Below, one piece after another: positions 32,795-58,599 of a DNA stretch of 64,000 nt. The translations under genes were made by a program, and so were the position numbers. A model generated the notes under the pieces. The model made no database searches, had not been told where the DNA came from, and was given only the letters and a program-made list of their open reading frames with translations. The stretch covers positions 62,007,740 through 62,071,739 of the forward strand of contig NC_082691.1 of the NCBI RefSeq assembly GCF_949987515.2, in the 5' to 3' direction. Source of the DNA: Delphinus delphis. Taxonomy: Eukaryota > Chordata > Mammalia > Artiodactyla > Delphinidae. Numbering within the stretch: the first letter of the stretch is position 1; each line of letters opens with the position of its first letter.

Positions 32795-34215
32795 GCTAAT
32801 TTAGATAATAATTACTAGTAGTATTAACATCAATTATTAGCCCTCAGTAATACTAATTGACATAATTATCAACAGTGATTACTGCGGTATTTGATCTTGG
32901 GCTGTTGTCTCTCTGTAGCTAGGGGACAGAGGCTCTGGCTCTCCCTTAAAGATACACCTGGTCAGTGCTCTGCTTCCGGCACTGCATCCTCGCTCAGCCT
33001 GTCAACAGAGGGGCTCTGCTTCGTCCTGCAAATGTGCGAGCTAGTTGTGGTGTGAGACCTGCCCCAGGTCACGGCCAAGCACATGAAAACGCTTGTGCGA
33101 GGGCAGGAATGTCTGGGCTGGGGACGCTTCATGTTTTCTTTTCAAAATATTTTTCTTTGTTGGTGATGAACACCAATGGAAAAATAAAGCCCTGCTGATG
33201 TAAGACGATTCCTCAATCCAGACGTGGTGGGGGCAAGGAGCTTCATCATTCATGATTCGAGTTAGGCTGTAAACACGCCTGTGTCACAGTGTCTGGCCCG
33301 TCAAGCTCTGGGAATGCAGACCTGCGCGCAGATGTTGGGACCTGCCAGGTACTGGCACATTCAGGGCCCTTGAAGATCAAACGTGCTTTCCAATCCCCCC
33401 GGTGCCGCGGAGGATCCAGGGCAAATTAGAACACTGTCTGTAGCCTGGCCAATTGGGATTCCTCATTTTAAAGTCTAAAATGATAATAAAAATAACCAGG
33501 CAATGAATATGGAAAATGAACCGAGCTGTTGTGTAGGTCCTCCTGTTTATGCCCCTGATAGCAGTGGTTTTGCCCCATTCAGGATGGCTTAGCTCCATGA
33601 ATCTTCTTGCACGTTTCCTGTTTTTCTCCGTTGCCATGAGGACTTCTGGAGAGATTGACAAGGCCCCCCTGTAAAATCCAGAGCCTGGACACCTGCAGAC
33701 TTCACCTCGCCATCCAGGCTGGCATCCTTGCCGGGAACAGAAATGAGGTTTTGCTGATATGTCACCTCTCGACCAGCCCATATGGGTGCTTCGTGATTGC
33801 CCAGCCCTTTTCTAAGCTCATTCCTACTTTGCAGCCTCCACTGACACCCTATCCACCTCTGCTGGGTCCCCAGGGCTCTGAGTTCACCCTCCAGCACTGT
33901 GGATGAGGCTGGGATCACAACCAAACTGGGGGCTCCCTGAGGGTGGGCCCAGGCCCTCTTCTTCTTCTCTGAGTCTCTCCAGGGTGGGCCCGCAGAGGGC
34001 TGGGCTCAGAGAAGAAAACGATAAAGAATACTGACCTACTGGGGTAAGAGGTGTCCTGTGGCTGTCATTTCTCTGTGACCTTGGTGTCAGGACAGACACG
34101 GGCCGACTTACAGACAGAGTGGAGGGGGGTTGCAGGGGCCCACCCCGTTTCTCCTGGGAACGTGGAGTCCCACCCCAAGGCCGGGGCTGAGATGGGCACG
34201 GTGTCCTGTAATCCT

Positions 34216-34265
34216 GCTGAATATTCAGCCGTTCTGTCCCCTTCGCTGGCTCCTGCCTATGCAAA
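34216..34265 (+). promoter_or_regulatory. GHRHR: Candidate POU/Pit-1 elements of the GHRHR promoter
   Basis: A perfect 14-base palindrome (GCTGAATATTCAGC) at 34216-34229 and an octamer-like ATGCAAA at 34259-34265 lie 120-170 bases before the GHRHR ATG. GHRHR transcription is known to depend on the pituitary POU factor Pit-1 (POU1F1), whose sites are AT-rich with TATnCA-type cores. There is no TATA box at the expected distance. Motifs are seen; binding is inferred. Confidence 0.5.
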
Positions 34266-34384
34266 CAGCCACCTGGGAAGGGGAGGCAGACGGTGTGCTG
34301 GCAGCAGCGACAGGAGCAGGGGACAGTGGGCAGGAGAGCGGGGCTCACCGAGGCTGACCGAGGAGCCGCTGCCACGCCCCTGCC

Positions 34385-48543
<14,159 letters not shown>

Positions 48544-48838
48544 GCTGGCCACATCACGTGACTAGAATCCACACCTGAACTTGGGCAGCTACCCGGGCCC
48601 ACCACCCTTCAGAGGAGTGAGAGCAGTTCCCCCTGGGAACCGTCAGTTGACGCCTCCACCCAAGCTGCTGCCCAGCCTTTCTTCCCTGTCCTGTCCCTGA
48701 CTCTTTTCGCCCAGGTCTCTGTGGGTCCACCTCTGATTTCCTTGGTTCCTGTCTGTTCTTCTCATGTTCCTCTTCCTGGAGTCTGGGCCATAGCCCAACA
48801 TCAGAGGAGCCAATAAACTTGTAAATGAATAGATACAC
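48544..48838 (+). other. GHRHR: GHRHR 3' UTR
   Basis: About 290 bases from the stop to roughly 20 bases after the poly(A) signal. Short, as in human. Confidence 0.85.
48812..48817 (+). terminator. GHRHR: GHRHR poly(A) signal
   Basis: Canonical AATAAA 269 bases after the stop codon. It is the first such hexamer after the stop. Confidence 0.9.
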
Positions 48839-48974
48839 GTTTGAGTGAAACCGTGCGCCTCTGCAGGGGAGGGATCTGTAGGCTTTATTTGAACCCCCGG
48901 TGCAGACATGCATTTATCGCGTCTCAGTTCATGTCACGTCCCCATCACTTGTCTGTGCAAGGATCCTCTTGTTT

Positions 48975-49515
48975 AATTCATTAAAAAAATGTATTCTCTT
49001 TTGTCTCTACCTGCACTCCCATTCCCCTCCTCCCACAGGCAAACATTCCAATGTGTTAAATGTGAATTCTTGTGTTTCTGTGTTCTTGCAAAATGCATAG
49101 CGTTGTGTGTGTCTGTACTTCTCATTTCCATAAATGCTGTCGGTTATAGGCTTCATCCTGCTTCTGATGTTTTTCCTCTCAGCTCGGTACTTTTAAGACA
49201 TCCACCCTTGCTGCCATGTGCTCATCTGGTTGCCTGTTTTGACTGCCGTATGGTGCCACACGGTGTCACCGCCCACCTGTGACCGTCCTGTCTCCCCCTG
49301 CCTCTAGGTGAACGTTCACAGGCTTGTGCCCTCGTGCCCCCATGCCAGCAAGCCTTTCTCCGGGACACATACCACAGAGTGGAAGCGCCAGGTCAGCGGT
49401 TGTGCCTTTTCTTAAGGTGACGGAGTGGGTGCCGGATTGCACTCCAGAGCTCCGGCGAGAGCTCCCCTCCCGCCGGCAGCTCTGTCAACACTAGGCGTTA
49501 CCCAGTCTTTGGGTA
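48975..49515 (-). mobile_element. L1 LINE fragment, old
   Basis: Antisense of an old L1 3' region: 'tccataaatgctgtcggtta', 'accacagagtggaagcgcca', 'ttgcactccagagctccggc' and 'tcaacactaggcgttaccca' occur in the order expected. Heavily diverged. Confidence 0.6.
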
Positions 49516-49744
49516 AAGAGATCATGGCTGATGTTTATTTTCTTTTAAAACCCCTTCCATTTCTCCCAAATGCCCTACAATGAGTATGAACTGCTTTTAT
49601 GATCTGAGACTAAAGGAAGAAATGCACGGTAGGGTTTTTAGGCTGTGGCCACACTTTGACATTTGTCTGACCAGGAAAGTGCTGGGCAGCTGGGCGTTTA
49701 TGGCCAACAATGTGACCTTGGGTTTCGTATGGCTGCATCTCCTT

Positions 49745-49885
49745 TCACTGGAACCCCTGTGACTGTAAGGGCAAGAGTGGCCATCAGAAGAGAAGCCAAT
49801 GTGCAGGGAAGGCTGAGGTAGTGAAGGAAGGCTTCCTGGAGGCTGGGGAATGGAGCTGAGTTCTGCAGGACAGATCTACTGTGAG
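49745..49885 (-). repeat. L2 LINE fragment
   Basis: Antisense L2: 'gtgaaggaaggcttcctgga' with 'atggagctgagttctgcagg' after it. A second short antisense piece with 'gtcaaggaaggcttcctgga' lies at 51385-51430. Confidence 0.6.
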
Positions 49886-49940
49886 TGGTTCAAAAATGGG
49901 AGAGATTTCGTTTTAATAGTCAAAGAGTGGTCTCCTGAAG

Positions 49941-50314
49941 TTTTTGTTTTGTTTTCCTAAACCCTGGGGAGGGGCTGTGCCCTTCTATTTATTTATTTTT
50001 ATTTTAAAATTTTATTTATTTTATTCTTGGCTGTGTTGGGTCTTCGTTGCTGCACGTGTGCTTTTCTCTGGTTGTGGCGAGCGGGGGCTACTCTTCGTTG
50101 TGGTGCATGGGCTTCTCATTGCAGTGGCTTCCCTTGTTGCAGAGCATGGAGTCTAGGTGCGCAGGCTTCAGTAGTTGTGGCAGGCGGGCTCAGTAGTTGT
50201 GGTGTACGGGCTTAGTTGCTCCGCGGCATGTGGGATCTTCCCAGACCAGGGCTCGAACCTGTGTCCCCTGCATTGGCAGGCGGATTGTTAACCACTGCAC
50301 CGCCAGAGAAGCCC
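49941..50314 (-). mobile_element. CHR-1-like SINE with apparent 3' transduction
   Basis: The SINE proper (49980-50314) has the long A/T tail on the left, the 'agttgtggc' blocks, the 'ggcatgtgggatcttcccag' core and the tRNA-like end at the right. To its left are about 30 bases of non-SINE sequence, then a second T-rich tract (tttttgttttgtttt, 49941-49955). A 10-base match (ctcctgaagt at 49932-49941 and 50315-50324) encloses the whole unit. Confidence 0.8.
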
Positions 50315-50717
50315 CTCCTGAAGTCTTAACTGGCATCAGTAGTGGTTAGTTAGCAGTTAGTGTTAGCAGTTCGTGGTGGTAGCAGTGCTTGAAGCAGAAG
50401 CTCACTTTGTGAATTGTCCATCCCTTCCCTAGAGGTTTCATCTATGGCTGGAAGTCTACTCCTTGCTCCCTCCAGTTTCTACTGGAGCCTCAAATTCCCA
50501 CCACTTTGCTAGTCTCTTCCACTACAAGGATCCTTTGCCTGGGGCTACATTGAGGGTTTCTGGGCAGATTCCTTGATTGGCAAACCCTTCCCTTCTCGGG
50601 GCCTCAGCAACCCCATCTGCAGCAGGAAGGAGTCGGTCAATAGGTGACTTCTGAGAGCTTTTCGAAAGGGACATTAATTACAGGCAACAGAGTTGAGAAG
50701 AGCAATGCTTAACTTGG

Positions 50718-50731
50718 CCACCAGGTGGCAG
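50718..50731 (+). promoter_or_regulatory. CTCF-like site downstream of GHRHR
   Basis: CCACCAGGTGGCAG fits the CTCF core, forward orientation, 1.9 kb after the GHRHR poly(A) signal. Binding is inferred. Confidence 0.5.
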
Positions 50732-52349
50732 AACAATGACGGTCAAGAACATTGGCTGGGCTGACCAAGCTCCCTGATGAGGCCCCAAAGCTGGAGATGG
50801 ACACAGGGCTCCCAGGGCCTGGCCTGGGCCAGAGTGAGCCTGGAGGGCTGGTGGAAGAAGGACCTCATGGTCTGGCCAGCGTAGGGGGACAGGAGGCTTT
50901 TGGAGGAGGCGGGGAATGGGACACCCCCGAGTCCTTCCGACCTCAGTCTTGAGGAGGAAGAAGCTGATAAGAAGAGTGAGAGCTGAAGGGATAGGAGAAC
51001 CTGTGCTCACTGGAGTCTCTATACAGGGTTCACACCAGATGGGAGGGGTTTCCCTGGGCCCCTGGTTTTAGCAGGGAAAGTAGGATTTTCCATCATCCAC
51101 TGTAGCGTTTTCCTTCCAGCCAGCTTCTCCTCAGGTCCTGAAAGGAGTTTCCTAAAGGGAAGGAAGAAACGTCCCTGTTGTGGCCAACCTGTACTCCTCT
51201 CCACTGTGGGGAGGAGGAGGGAGGATTAAAAAGAGGGGCCTGTTCCCTGTCCCAGAGGAGACCCCAGGAATGTTGAAGAGATCCCCAGGAATGAGCCCAA
51301 ACCTGGATGTGAATAAGAACGAGTGTGTGGGGCTCAAATTCTCTGGGCTGTGGGAACTCAGAGAACAGGGTGTGGGTGAGGGCAGGAGCAGTCAAGGAAG
51401 GCTTCCTGGAGGAAGGGACTCGGGCTGGTTGTATAGATCCTAGAAACCCACCAGGCCGAGAGCCACCATCTGCTGGGCAGGAAGCAAGAGTGTGGCCAGT
51501 CTCAGCTTGAGGAGCAACATTTGGAGGAAGGGGCTGCAGGACAGGATGGCGGGTATCAGACTCAGACTTCGCTCTCCTCAGGGATATTCATGGGCATTCC
51601 TGTTAGGGCTCTGTGGGGCCACCTATTTGCTAAGTACTTGCTTAGGTGGCAGACACCTTGCTAGCACTTAGAAACACGGCTGCAAACAATTCCAGAACAT
51701 TCCTATTCAGGGACTTAGGGTCCGGTTAGGGAGAATATGAGTCAGAGGTCTCTGTTGCAGGCCACAGGACGCCTCAGGCTGGGTTAAGCAGAAACATGAT
51801 TTAGTCGAGGACGCCAGGGAGCTCCCTGGTCTCCAGGAGTACAGTCACAGGCAGCGCCCACCCCCAACCAGGGGACCACTGTGGCGAATTCCCCACTCCA
51901 CCACTTTTGGTTGCGGACTCAGGTGCTCACACCAGTAACACTGGGGACGCAATGCCGGACACCCCACACGGCTGTCCTGAAAAGCCAAACTCCTCCACTG
52001 CCATGCTTGCCAAAAACTCAACTGCACTTGGCGCTGAGTTCCTCTTCCGAACCCAGGTCTCAGAGCTACCTCTGACGGCACGGCCTTGGTCCTGACCCTG
52101 CCCACTAGCTGCAGGGGGTGCTAGAGAGCCCATGCTGACTTCTACCCGGAGAGGGTCCACACACTGTCACAAGTTCCTCAGACATAAGACAGGCATTCAG
52201 AATAAGCTGGCTGGCCACGAACATGACAGATGTCCAACACTGGGACACAGTCATGCAGCTCAAACAACTGCATGATAATGGCTATAGGCGTGCAGAGGAG
52301 AAATAGAGTACCAAAAGAAGAAACATCTAGAGGACCAAATCTAGTCTGG

Positions 52350-52860
52350 GGGTGTTAAAAAAAAAAGGCTTTCTAGAGAAAGCAACATGTAAGCTGAGAT
52401 TAAACCGTGAATATGAGTTGGCTGGGTAAGGAAGTGGGTGAAATCCCAGGTAGCGGAAATAACACATGCAAAGGCCCTGAGGTGAAAAGGAGCTTGTCAT
52501 TCAGCAGGACCTGAAAGTAGTTACTGTGGCTGGATTGAAGTGAGAAAAGGGGAGGGTGGCCTGAGATGAGGTGGGGTGGGCAGCGCCCAGATCACGCAGG
52601 GACAGGAAAAGCCACGGTAAGGAGGTTTCATCCCAAGAGCTGTTGGAAGTGTGTGATATAATGAGACATGTTTTTGGAAGTAATCCCTCTGACTGGTATG
52701 GATGGGAAGACTGAATTCTGGGTGGAGACCTCAGCTGGAAGCAGGGAGGCTGAAAAGGGAGGCTTGGCTCGGGGGATGGTGGTAGGAAAGACTAGGCCAG
52801 ATTGAAGATGTCTGATTGGGTGATGAGTTAATGTGTGAGGTGAAGAGAAGGGAGCTTTGT
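52350..52860 (-). repeat. L2 LINE fragment
   Basis: Antisense L2 3' part: 'atgcaaaggccctgaggtga', 'gtagttactgtggctggatt', 'gcgcccagatcacgcaggga' and 'aagccacggtaaggaggttt' follow the family order. Similar GA-rich sequence continues to about 54000 without a clear family. Confidence 0.6.
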
Positions 52861-54689
52861 AGGAAGGTTCCTGAAAGAGGCCGAGGTGGAGAGGAGCACG
52901 TTTTAGGGGGAAGGGCACATTTTAGGAGTGAGGGCACGATCAGTGTGGGGTGCACGGGAGACAGATGGTTGCCAAGGGGCAGGCTGGAGCTGAGGAGGTA
53001 GGCCTGGCTGGGAAGTGAGATTCGTGGGTCGTGGGAATCTCTGTGGTGGTGTTTGACCGCTGGGAGGTGAGAGTGAGGTGTGAGCCTGGAAGGGGGCTGG
53101 AGGGACTGAACATCCACAGGCCCTGCGCAGGAGCGCAGCCTCCGGAGGAGGCTGGAGGGAGCAGCCCGAGAGTGGGAGGAAATCCAGAGGGACTGGGATG
53201 CAGATGGCGTGAGCGCTGCTGCGCAGCCTTAAGACCTGAGACCAGGCTTGCAAAGAGGGCCGTGGACTTGACAGCACAGCTCACAGCAGGGACAGGAGCG
53301 CCTGGGGCAGAAGATGGACTCGGAAGGCAGCCTGGAGGGGGCTACACAGTGAGGGGGCCATGAGGACGCAGAAGCAGGCTGTGTGGACACGCCCTTTACC
53401 CAGGCTGGTCTGGGATGGGGAGGGGAGATGAGAGGGTATCGGGAGGGGAATGTGGGTCGATGGGGGTTGTTTCTTTGTAAGAAGACTGTCTGGATAAATG
53501 CTAATGAGCTGGATGTAGGAGTCACAGAAGGATGGGGGGAGGGCAAGTGGTGGAGCGAGGTCATTGAGAAGGTGGCCCCAGGACCCAGGTGGGGGCATGC
53601 TGTCTGGGGAAGGGGGCCCCCGCCCCTAGGGAGGTGGTAATGCAGGCGACAGGAGGGCCGGGGTGGGCAGTGTAGGAAGCCGGCTGCTGGCTCCGGCACT
53701 CACCCTGGAGGCGAGGTTGTCTGCGGGGCGAGGGGAGCTGTGGTGGGAGCGGAGAGTGGTGGGGCCTTGAGGAGAAGGAAGACGCTGGGAAGTAGTAGTG
53801 GCAGAACGTGGGGGGACAAGCTGGGAGGAAATGTGGCAAGCAGGGCAGGTGAATTCGGAGTTATGACAATTTCCCTCGGGGGACTGTCTGGCGCAGAGAA
53901 GGCCAAGGGGAGCCTCTTCAGGGCAGGGTTTTGCCCAGAAGACAGTGGCACTTGAGACTTCCAGGCCGTATTTGCAAATGAGGGTTTGCACTGATGACCC
54001 CGGGATCTAAGCCAGAGGGGACGGTGGACGGCATGGAGCAGGTTACGGAAGCATCAGCTGTGTAGGTGGGGGGCATTGAGGAAAGACGCGGAAGGACACA
54101 GGCGGGCGAGGTCAGAAGGGATGAGAGCTGCTCTGGTGCGGTTTGCAGTCAGGGCAAGGGCTCCGTGCTGGGCGAGGGAGGGGCTGCCGGGAGACCAGGA
54201 GGAGGGCCCGGAGGGGCTGCTTGGCCAGGGGGCCTGAGCATCGCAGTCACCCGGGATGAAGCCTGAGATTGAGGCGAAGGAAGACTTAGAGCCAGAGTCT
54301 CCAGTGACGAGGGAAGGCTGGCGATTGCAGAGAGGAGCTCAGGCGCGGGGGGAGTGACACTGAATAAGGAGGACAGGGCAAGCCAGAGGGAGACACAGGA
54401 CAAGGCCACAGGTGGAGAGGACCCGGGCAGGGGGCAGGGCAGGAGGCAAGAAAGGATCCAGGCACTTGCCCTGACTCTGGAACCCTGGTGTGTCCCGGTC
54501 CTGCCCAGCCATCCTTTGGGGCTGCCAGTGGCTGGGCCCTGGAACCATTAGGAACAGGGCTGCCTTCAGAGGTAGAGCCAGGCTTTGGAGACCAGCAAGA
54601 AACCGTAAACTGCAGATGTTTGGGACTTTTATTTGGTTGGAGGGGGGCAGTCTGTTCTGTCTCTCTCATCTATGTGAATCTCTTTGTGT

Positions 54690-54870
54690 AGATATTTCTC
54701 TCCTGGGGCTCTCCCCCTCTGTCTCTGTATTTCTCTCTCTCTCTGTATTTCTCTCTCTCTGTATTTCTATGTATTTCTCTCTGTATTCTCTCTGTATATC
54801 TCTCTCTCTCCCTATCTCTCCCTCTCTCTGTCTCTGTTCTTCTGTTTCTGTCTCTGTCTCTTTCCTCCTC
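54690..54870. repeat. (TCTC/TCTG)n low-complexity tract
   Basis: CT-rich run with repeated 'tctctgtatttc' words. It explains the long Ser/Leu/Cys-rich ORF here. Confidence 0.9.
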
Positions 54871-55134
54871 TGTATGGGGCCCCAGCTTCCAGCTGTGGGA
54901 AGTGACAGAACAGCCCATCAGGCAGCTGGCCCGTCTCTGTGATACCGGATATCTGGGGTTGAGGTTGGCTGCAGGTGGCTGGAGCTTTTAGTTTGTATCC
55001 AGACGGCCAGCTCCCCAACCTGTCAGAATCCTCTGTGGTTCCCTCTGTCCATCCCCCTCGGCCACGTCTTTCTCTTTCCCCCCGTCTTCCCTCTAGACCA
55101 TTCTACCCCAGGAGTCCCTTCCACAGACAGGGCG

Positions 55135-55135
<1 letters not shown>

Positions 55136-55179
<44 letters not shown>
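55136..55179. repeat. (GT)n microsatellite
   Basis: Uninterrupted GT dinucleotides, about 22 units. Confidence 0.98.
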
Positions 55180-55180
<1 letters not shown>

Positions 55181-56065
55181 AGTCTGGGGGATGACAGGTG
55201 GGGCAACATAACCCAAGTTCATGGAGGCTGTCTGCAGGTGTCCCAGGGGGCGGGTCAGGCCGGCAGGCAGGATTGGGTTGATGGGCAGACCGTTTCCCAG
55301 TCTCAGAGATGTTGCATAAGCAGCCGCAGCTCTGCACACATTCCCATGGTTACGGGGCTGGGACAGGCTGGCAGTGGTGGCATCGCCATGGCACCAGGGT
55401 GGCCCGGGGCTCAGCTGGCATGGTGCTGGCACAGAGCAGCTCTGGGTTCTCACTGGACAGATCTTTGCCAGGCAGGGCCCCTCCCGGGCATCCAGCAGCC
55501 TGTGGACTCAGGAGGGAGGCAAACAGCCCGGGACCAGCTTTGGGGGGAAGGCTGGACGTTCCCCTCAGCCTCACGGCCCAGCAGCCAGAGCTCCATGGGG
55601 TATGGGGGCGGCCAGGGGAGTAAACGTCTCCTACAGTAGCCAGCTCAGCAAGGCAGACCTGACCCTGCCCACAGCCCAAGTCCTCAGTCCTCAATCTGCA
55701 GGAATCTTAACCTTGACCTTGGCCGCAGTCTTGGAGTTCTCATCTCCTGCACACCCTCCTGCTAGGCCTGTGCCCTGGGGATCTCACAGTGGAGACCTAA
55801 GCCCTGCTTTGGGGGGCGGGTATGCATACTGAGAACAGAGGCATGTAGGACTCAGGCCAGCGGGACGGAGGGGATTCAAATGTCAGAGGTCAGTGGGGGT
55901 CAGAGCAGTTATAGGAGTCCTCCTGGGGGGCAGTGGTGTGTTGGGCCCATGAAGATGAGTGAGAGTTGGAGAAGGGAAAGATCCTGGGTGGAGGAGCAGC
56001 TGGCATGCAGGTGGGGAGGCCCAGAGCACACGACCATCAGTTTAGGTCTTTCAAAAAGAGAATAC

Positions 56066-56069
<4 letters not shown>

Positions 56070-56110
<41 letters not shown>

Positions 56111-56160
56111 TGTGTCTGTGTGTGTGTGTGTCTGTGTCTGTGTCTGTGTGTCTGTGTGTA
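56070..56160. repeat. (TG)n microsatellite with TCTG interruptions
   Basis: About 20 TG units, then mixed TG and TCTG words to 56158. Confidence 0.98.
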
Positions 56161-56987
56161 GAGGTTTCTCCGGGTTTAGCTCTGGGTTGCTCCAGCACAG
56201 GAAGTCTTCCGGAGGGTGGGCTAGGGGAAGGTTATGAGGAAATCCCCTTAGAGGGAGCCTTGCCCATGCCCTGACACAGACTGGAGGGAAGACCTTCTGC
56301 AGGTCCCCTGAGGCTCCCACGCATGCCCCCCTAGCCCCCGCCCAGCTCCTCCACAGCTCCGGTGGGTGTCTGAGGCCAGCCCCTCCTGCTGCCCTCCCAG
56401 CTCTGAGTGTCAACCCCATCAGCCCGGCAGTTCCCACACGGATTCCAGGACTAATTCCTGAATTTCCATCAGGTGGTTCTGAAGCTTCGGCCTCCCGCTT
56501 GTGTCCCACATCCATCCTCTTTCACCGATTCCCTTGTTACAACCCCAGAGCTCCTGCCACAGGGTGACCCCTCACTGATGGCCTCTCGGCCCTTACAGGA
56601 CGTGGCCCACGAGGAAAGAATAAAGCCCACCCAGCCCTCCCCACTTTCCCATTTGACTAGGAAAGAAGAACCCAAGTCCCTTTCCGTGGCCTGGACCGCC
56701 CACCTCCCCAGCCTCATCTTCCTTCCTCCTCCTCCCCTGGGCTCTGCCCCGGCCACACCAGCCGTCTCATGGTCCCCAGAACCCCCCAGGCCTGTGCTCA
56801 TTTCAGAACGACTGCTGCTTGGGACACGCTGCCCCTAGCACCTCCCCTGGCCGCTGTCTCCCCCGACTCCTAATTCAGTGCCAGTGTCACCTCCTCAGAG
56901 AGGCTGGTCATGACCACCTAGTGGCATTGCTCAAGGTCACGTTGCATTTCCACGTTTTATTTGCTTGGTGCCACTTGGCGGTAGTTA

Positions 56988-57833
56988 CAGCTGATCCTCG
57001 TTATTCATGACAGTTACATTCTATAAAGTTGCCGTGAACGCTGAGTCAGCAAATACTGCACCATCGCTCCTAGGAGAGATACAGCGTTAGGCTCCCGTGA
57101 GCCTCTAGTCACAAGATTTTGTCAACAGATCAATACAGAACCTTGTTTTCTGTGTGTTCTGTTCTGTGTGTGTGTGTGTGTGTGTTCTGTTGTGTGTGTG
57201 TGTGTTCTGTTGTGTGTGTGTGTGTGTTCTGTTGTGTGTGTGTGTTCTGTTGTGTGTGTGTGTGTGTTCTGTTGTGTGTGTGTGTGTGTTCTGTTGTGTG
57301 TGTGTGTGTGTTCTGTTGTGTGTGTGTGTGTTCTGTTGTGTGTGTGTGTGCGTGTGTGTGTTCTGTTTATAGACACATGATTTAATATATAGCGTGGATT
57401 CATAACATTGAACTTGCGGCCAACAGCGCCATCATTCATGACTGAGAAAAGCTAAGTTACACATGTATTTGCTCCGGAGGGCACATCACAGCTTCCTTGC
57501 ACTGAGCAACTCTAGACAACACTTCTGCACTATGCTTGGGGCCATTGAAAACAGTGAAATCACCCACAAAAAGCACAAAAATGTGAAAAACGTGGCCCTA
57601 AGTAAACCTCGAAAAGGACACGTTTAAAGTCTGAGCTGAACTGAGAAGGCAGAGGTCGCCATGGCGGAACCCAGCTGGAGACTTGTGCATTGGGCCATTG
57701 AAGTTTTCCCTACCCTGTGTACGTCCAAGAATGACCATAACAACACTGTGAGTATCGACTTTGGGGTGCAAATACATTTTAGCGAGCAGGCAAATTCACA
57801 CATATGGAATCTGCAAATAGTGAGGATCAGCTG
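56988..57833 (+). mobile_element. Tigger-like (pogo) non-autonomous DNA transposon
   Basis: Terminal inverted repeats: left cagctgatcctcgttattca and right, read in reverse, cagctgatcctcactatttg. Internal landmarks such as 'tcacagcttccttgcactga' and 'cacaaaaatgtgaaaaacgt' fit this MITE group. The left flank ends in TA as expected. No transposase is present. A TG-rich minisatellite is embedded at 57149-57365. Confidence 0.75.
57149..57365 (+). repeat. TTCTGTT(GT)n minisatellite
   Basis: About nine units made of TTCTGTT followed by 6-10 GT dinucleotides, unit length about 20-26 bases. All + strand frames stay open across it as Cys/Val repeats, an artefact of the unit composition. Confidence 0.95.
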
Positions 57834-58599
57834 TTTGTTATTTTCAAGTGTTTCGTGTTTATTGTTGGGCTTCCCTTTGCTTATTCACTGCTGTATCCCA
57901 GCGCCAAACAGGGTCAAGGTGAAGATTCACATAGATGCCTTATAAATATTTATTGACTGATTGCCCTGCCCGCCCCCCCCCCCCCACACACTTACAACAC
58001 AGAGTCCTTATCAGGTCTCAGAGCCGAAAAGATGGGGCATCTTGTTTCTGGGCACCAGAGGCAAGGGAGAGAAGGAAGATTCTGGAAAGAGGGGGTAGGT
58101 GAGAGTCCTTGTCCTAAAACTTCCCTATTCCTGGCCTCCTCTCCCTACTTATTCGTCCCAGGGAAAGCTGTGTGTTGTTAAAACCCCCTCCCGCAGGAAC
58201 GGATGCGGGCACACGCAGTACGGGCACAGCCTGGCTGAGGACCCCTGCGTCCCGCTCCCGGAAGGACGGTGTGCTTGTGCGCGTGTGTGTGCCGTGCCCC
58301 CTCGCGTGTAGGCACGTGTGTGAGCACGGGCTCCAGCCTGCCCTGACGAGGCCTGCTGGCTTCCTAGCAGCTGCAAAGCTTGCTGCGCTCACAGGGCCTG
58401 TAATCACGGGAAATTACCGAGCCCAGAACTAAAATTGCTGCTGCCACGAAACCTGCTTACGAAGCCGAGTGCCTGGAAGAGGCCTCGGGAGGCTGTGCTG
58501 GGAGCTGCAATGTCTGGGGAGGACAAGGGTGGAAACTGGGCAGGGAGGCCACAGAGAGGCCACAGAGAGAGGAAGGAAGCCTCTTGCATTTGCCATGAG

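Larger units (their letters stand above)
15761..34384. other. AQP1-GHRHR intergenic region
   Basis: 18.6 kb with no gene recognised. It holds a CHR-1-like SINE (18630), L1 pieces (20287, 27230, 29690, 30180, 32256), MIRs, a MER5A-like element (31606) split by a SINE, simple repeats near 18565, 20790 and 21350, a CTCF-like site at 29290, and the GHRHR promoter at its end. The stretches 15761-17450, 18950-20280, 21500-24060, 24200-25870, 28300-29680 and 32800-34200 have nothing I can name apart from the small items listed separately. ORFs up to 158 residues occur here by chance. Confidence 0.7.
56855..57960 (+). repeat. L2 LINE 3' end interrupted by a Tigger-like element
   Basis: Left part 56855-56987 ('agtgtcacctcctcagagag', 'catttccacgttttatttgc') and right part 57834-57960 ('ttattcactgctgtatccca', 'tgccttataaatatttattg') are the two halves of a sense L2 tail. 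The DNA transposon at 56988-57833 lies between them. Confidence 0.65.

Noticed and set aside
55310..55400. RFX- or REST-like motifs around ccatggttac and atggtgctgg
   Set aside because: Only half-sites match; the second halves are poor, so neither call is supportable.
57119..57439. Cys/Val-rich and Thr/His-rich ORFs, and a CRISPR-like periodicity
   Set aside because: Both come from the TTCTGTT(GT)n minisatellite. There are no unique spacers and the host is a mammal, so it is not a CRISPR array.
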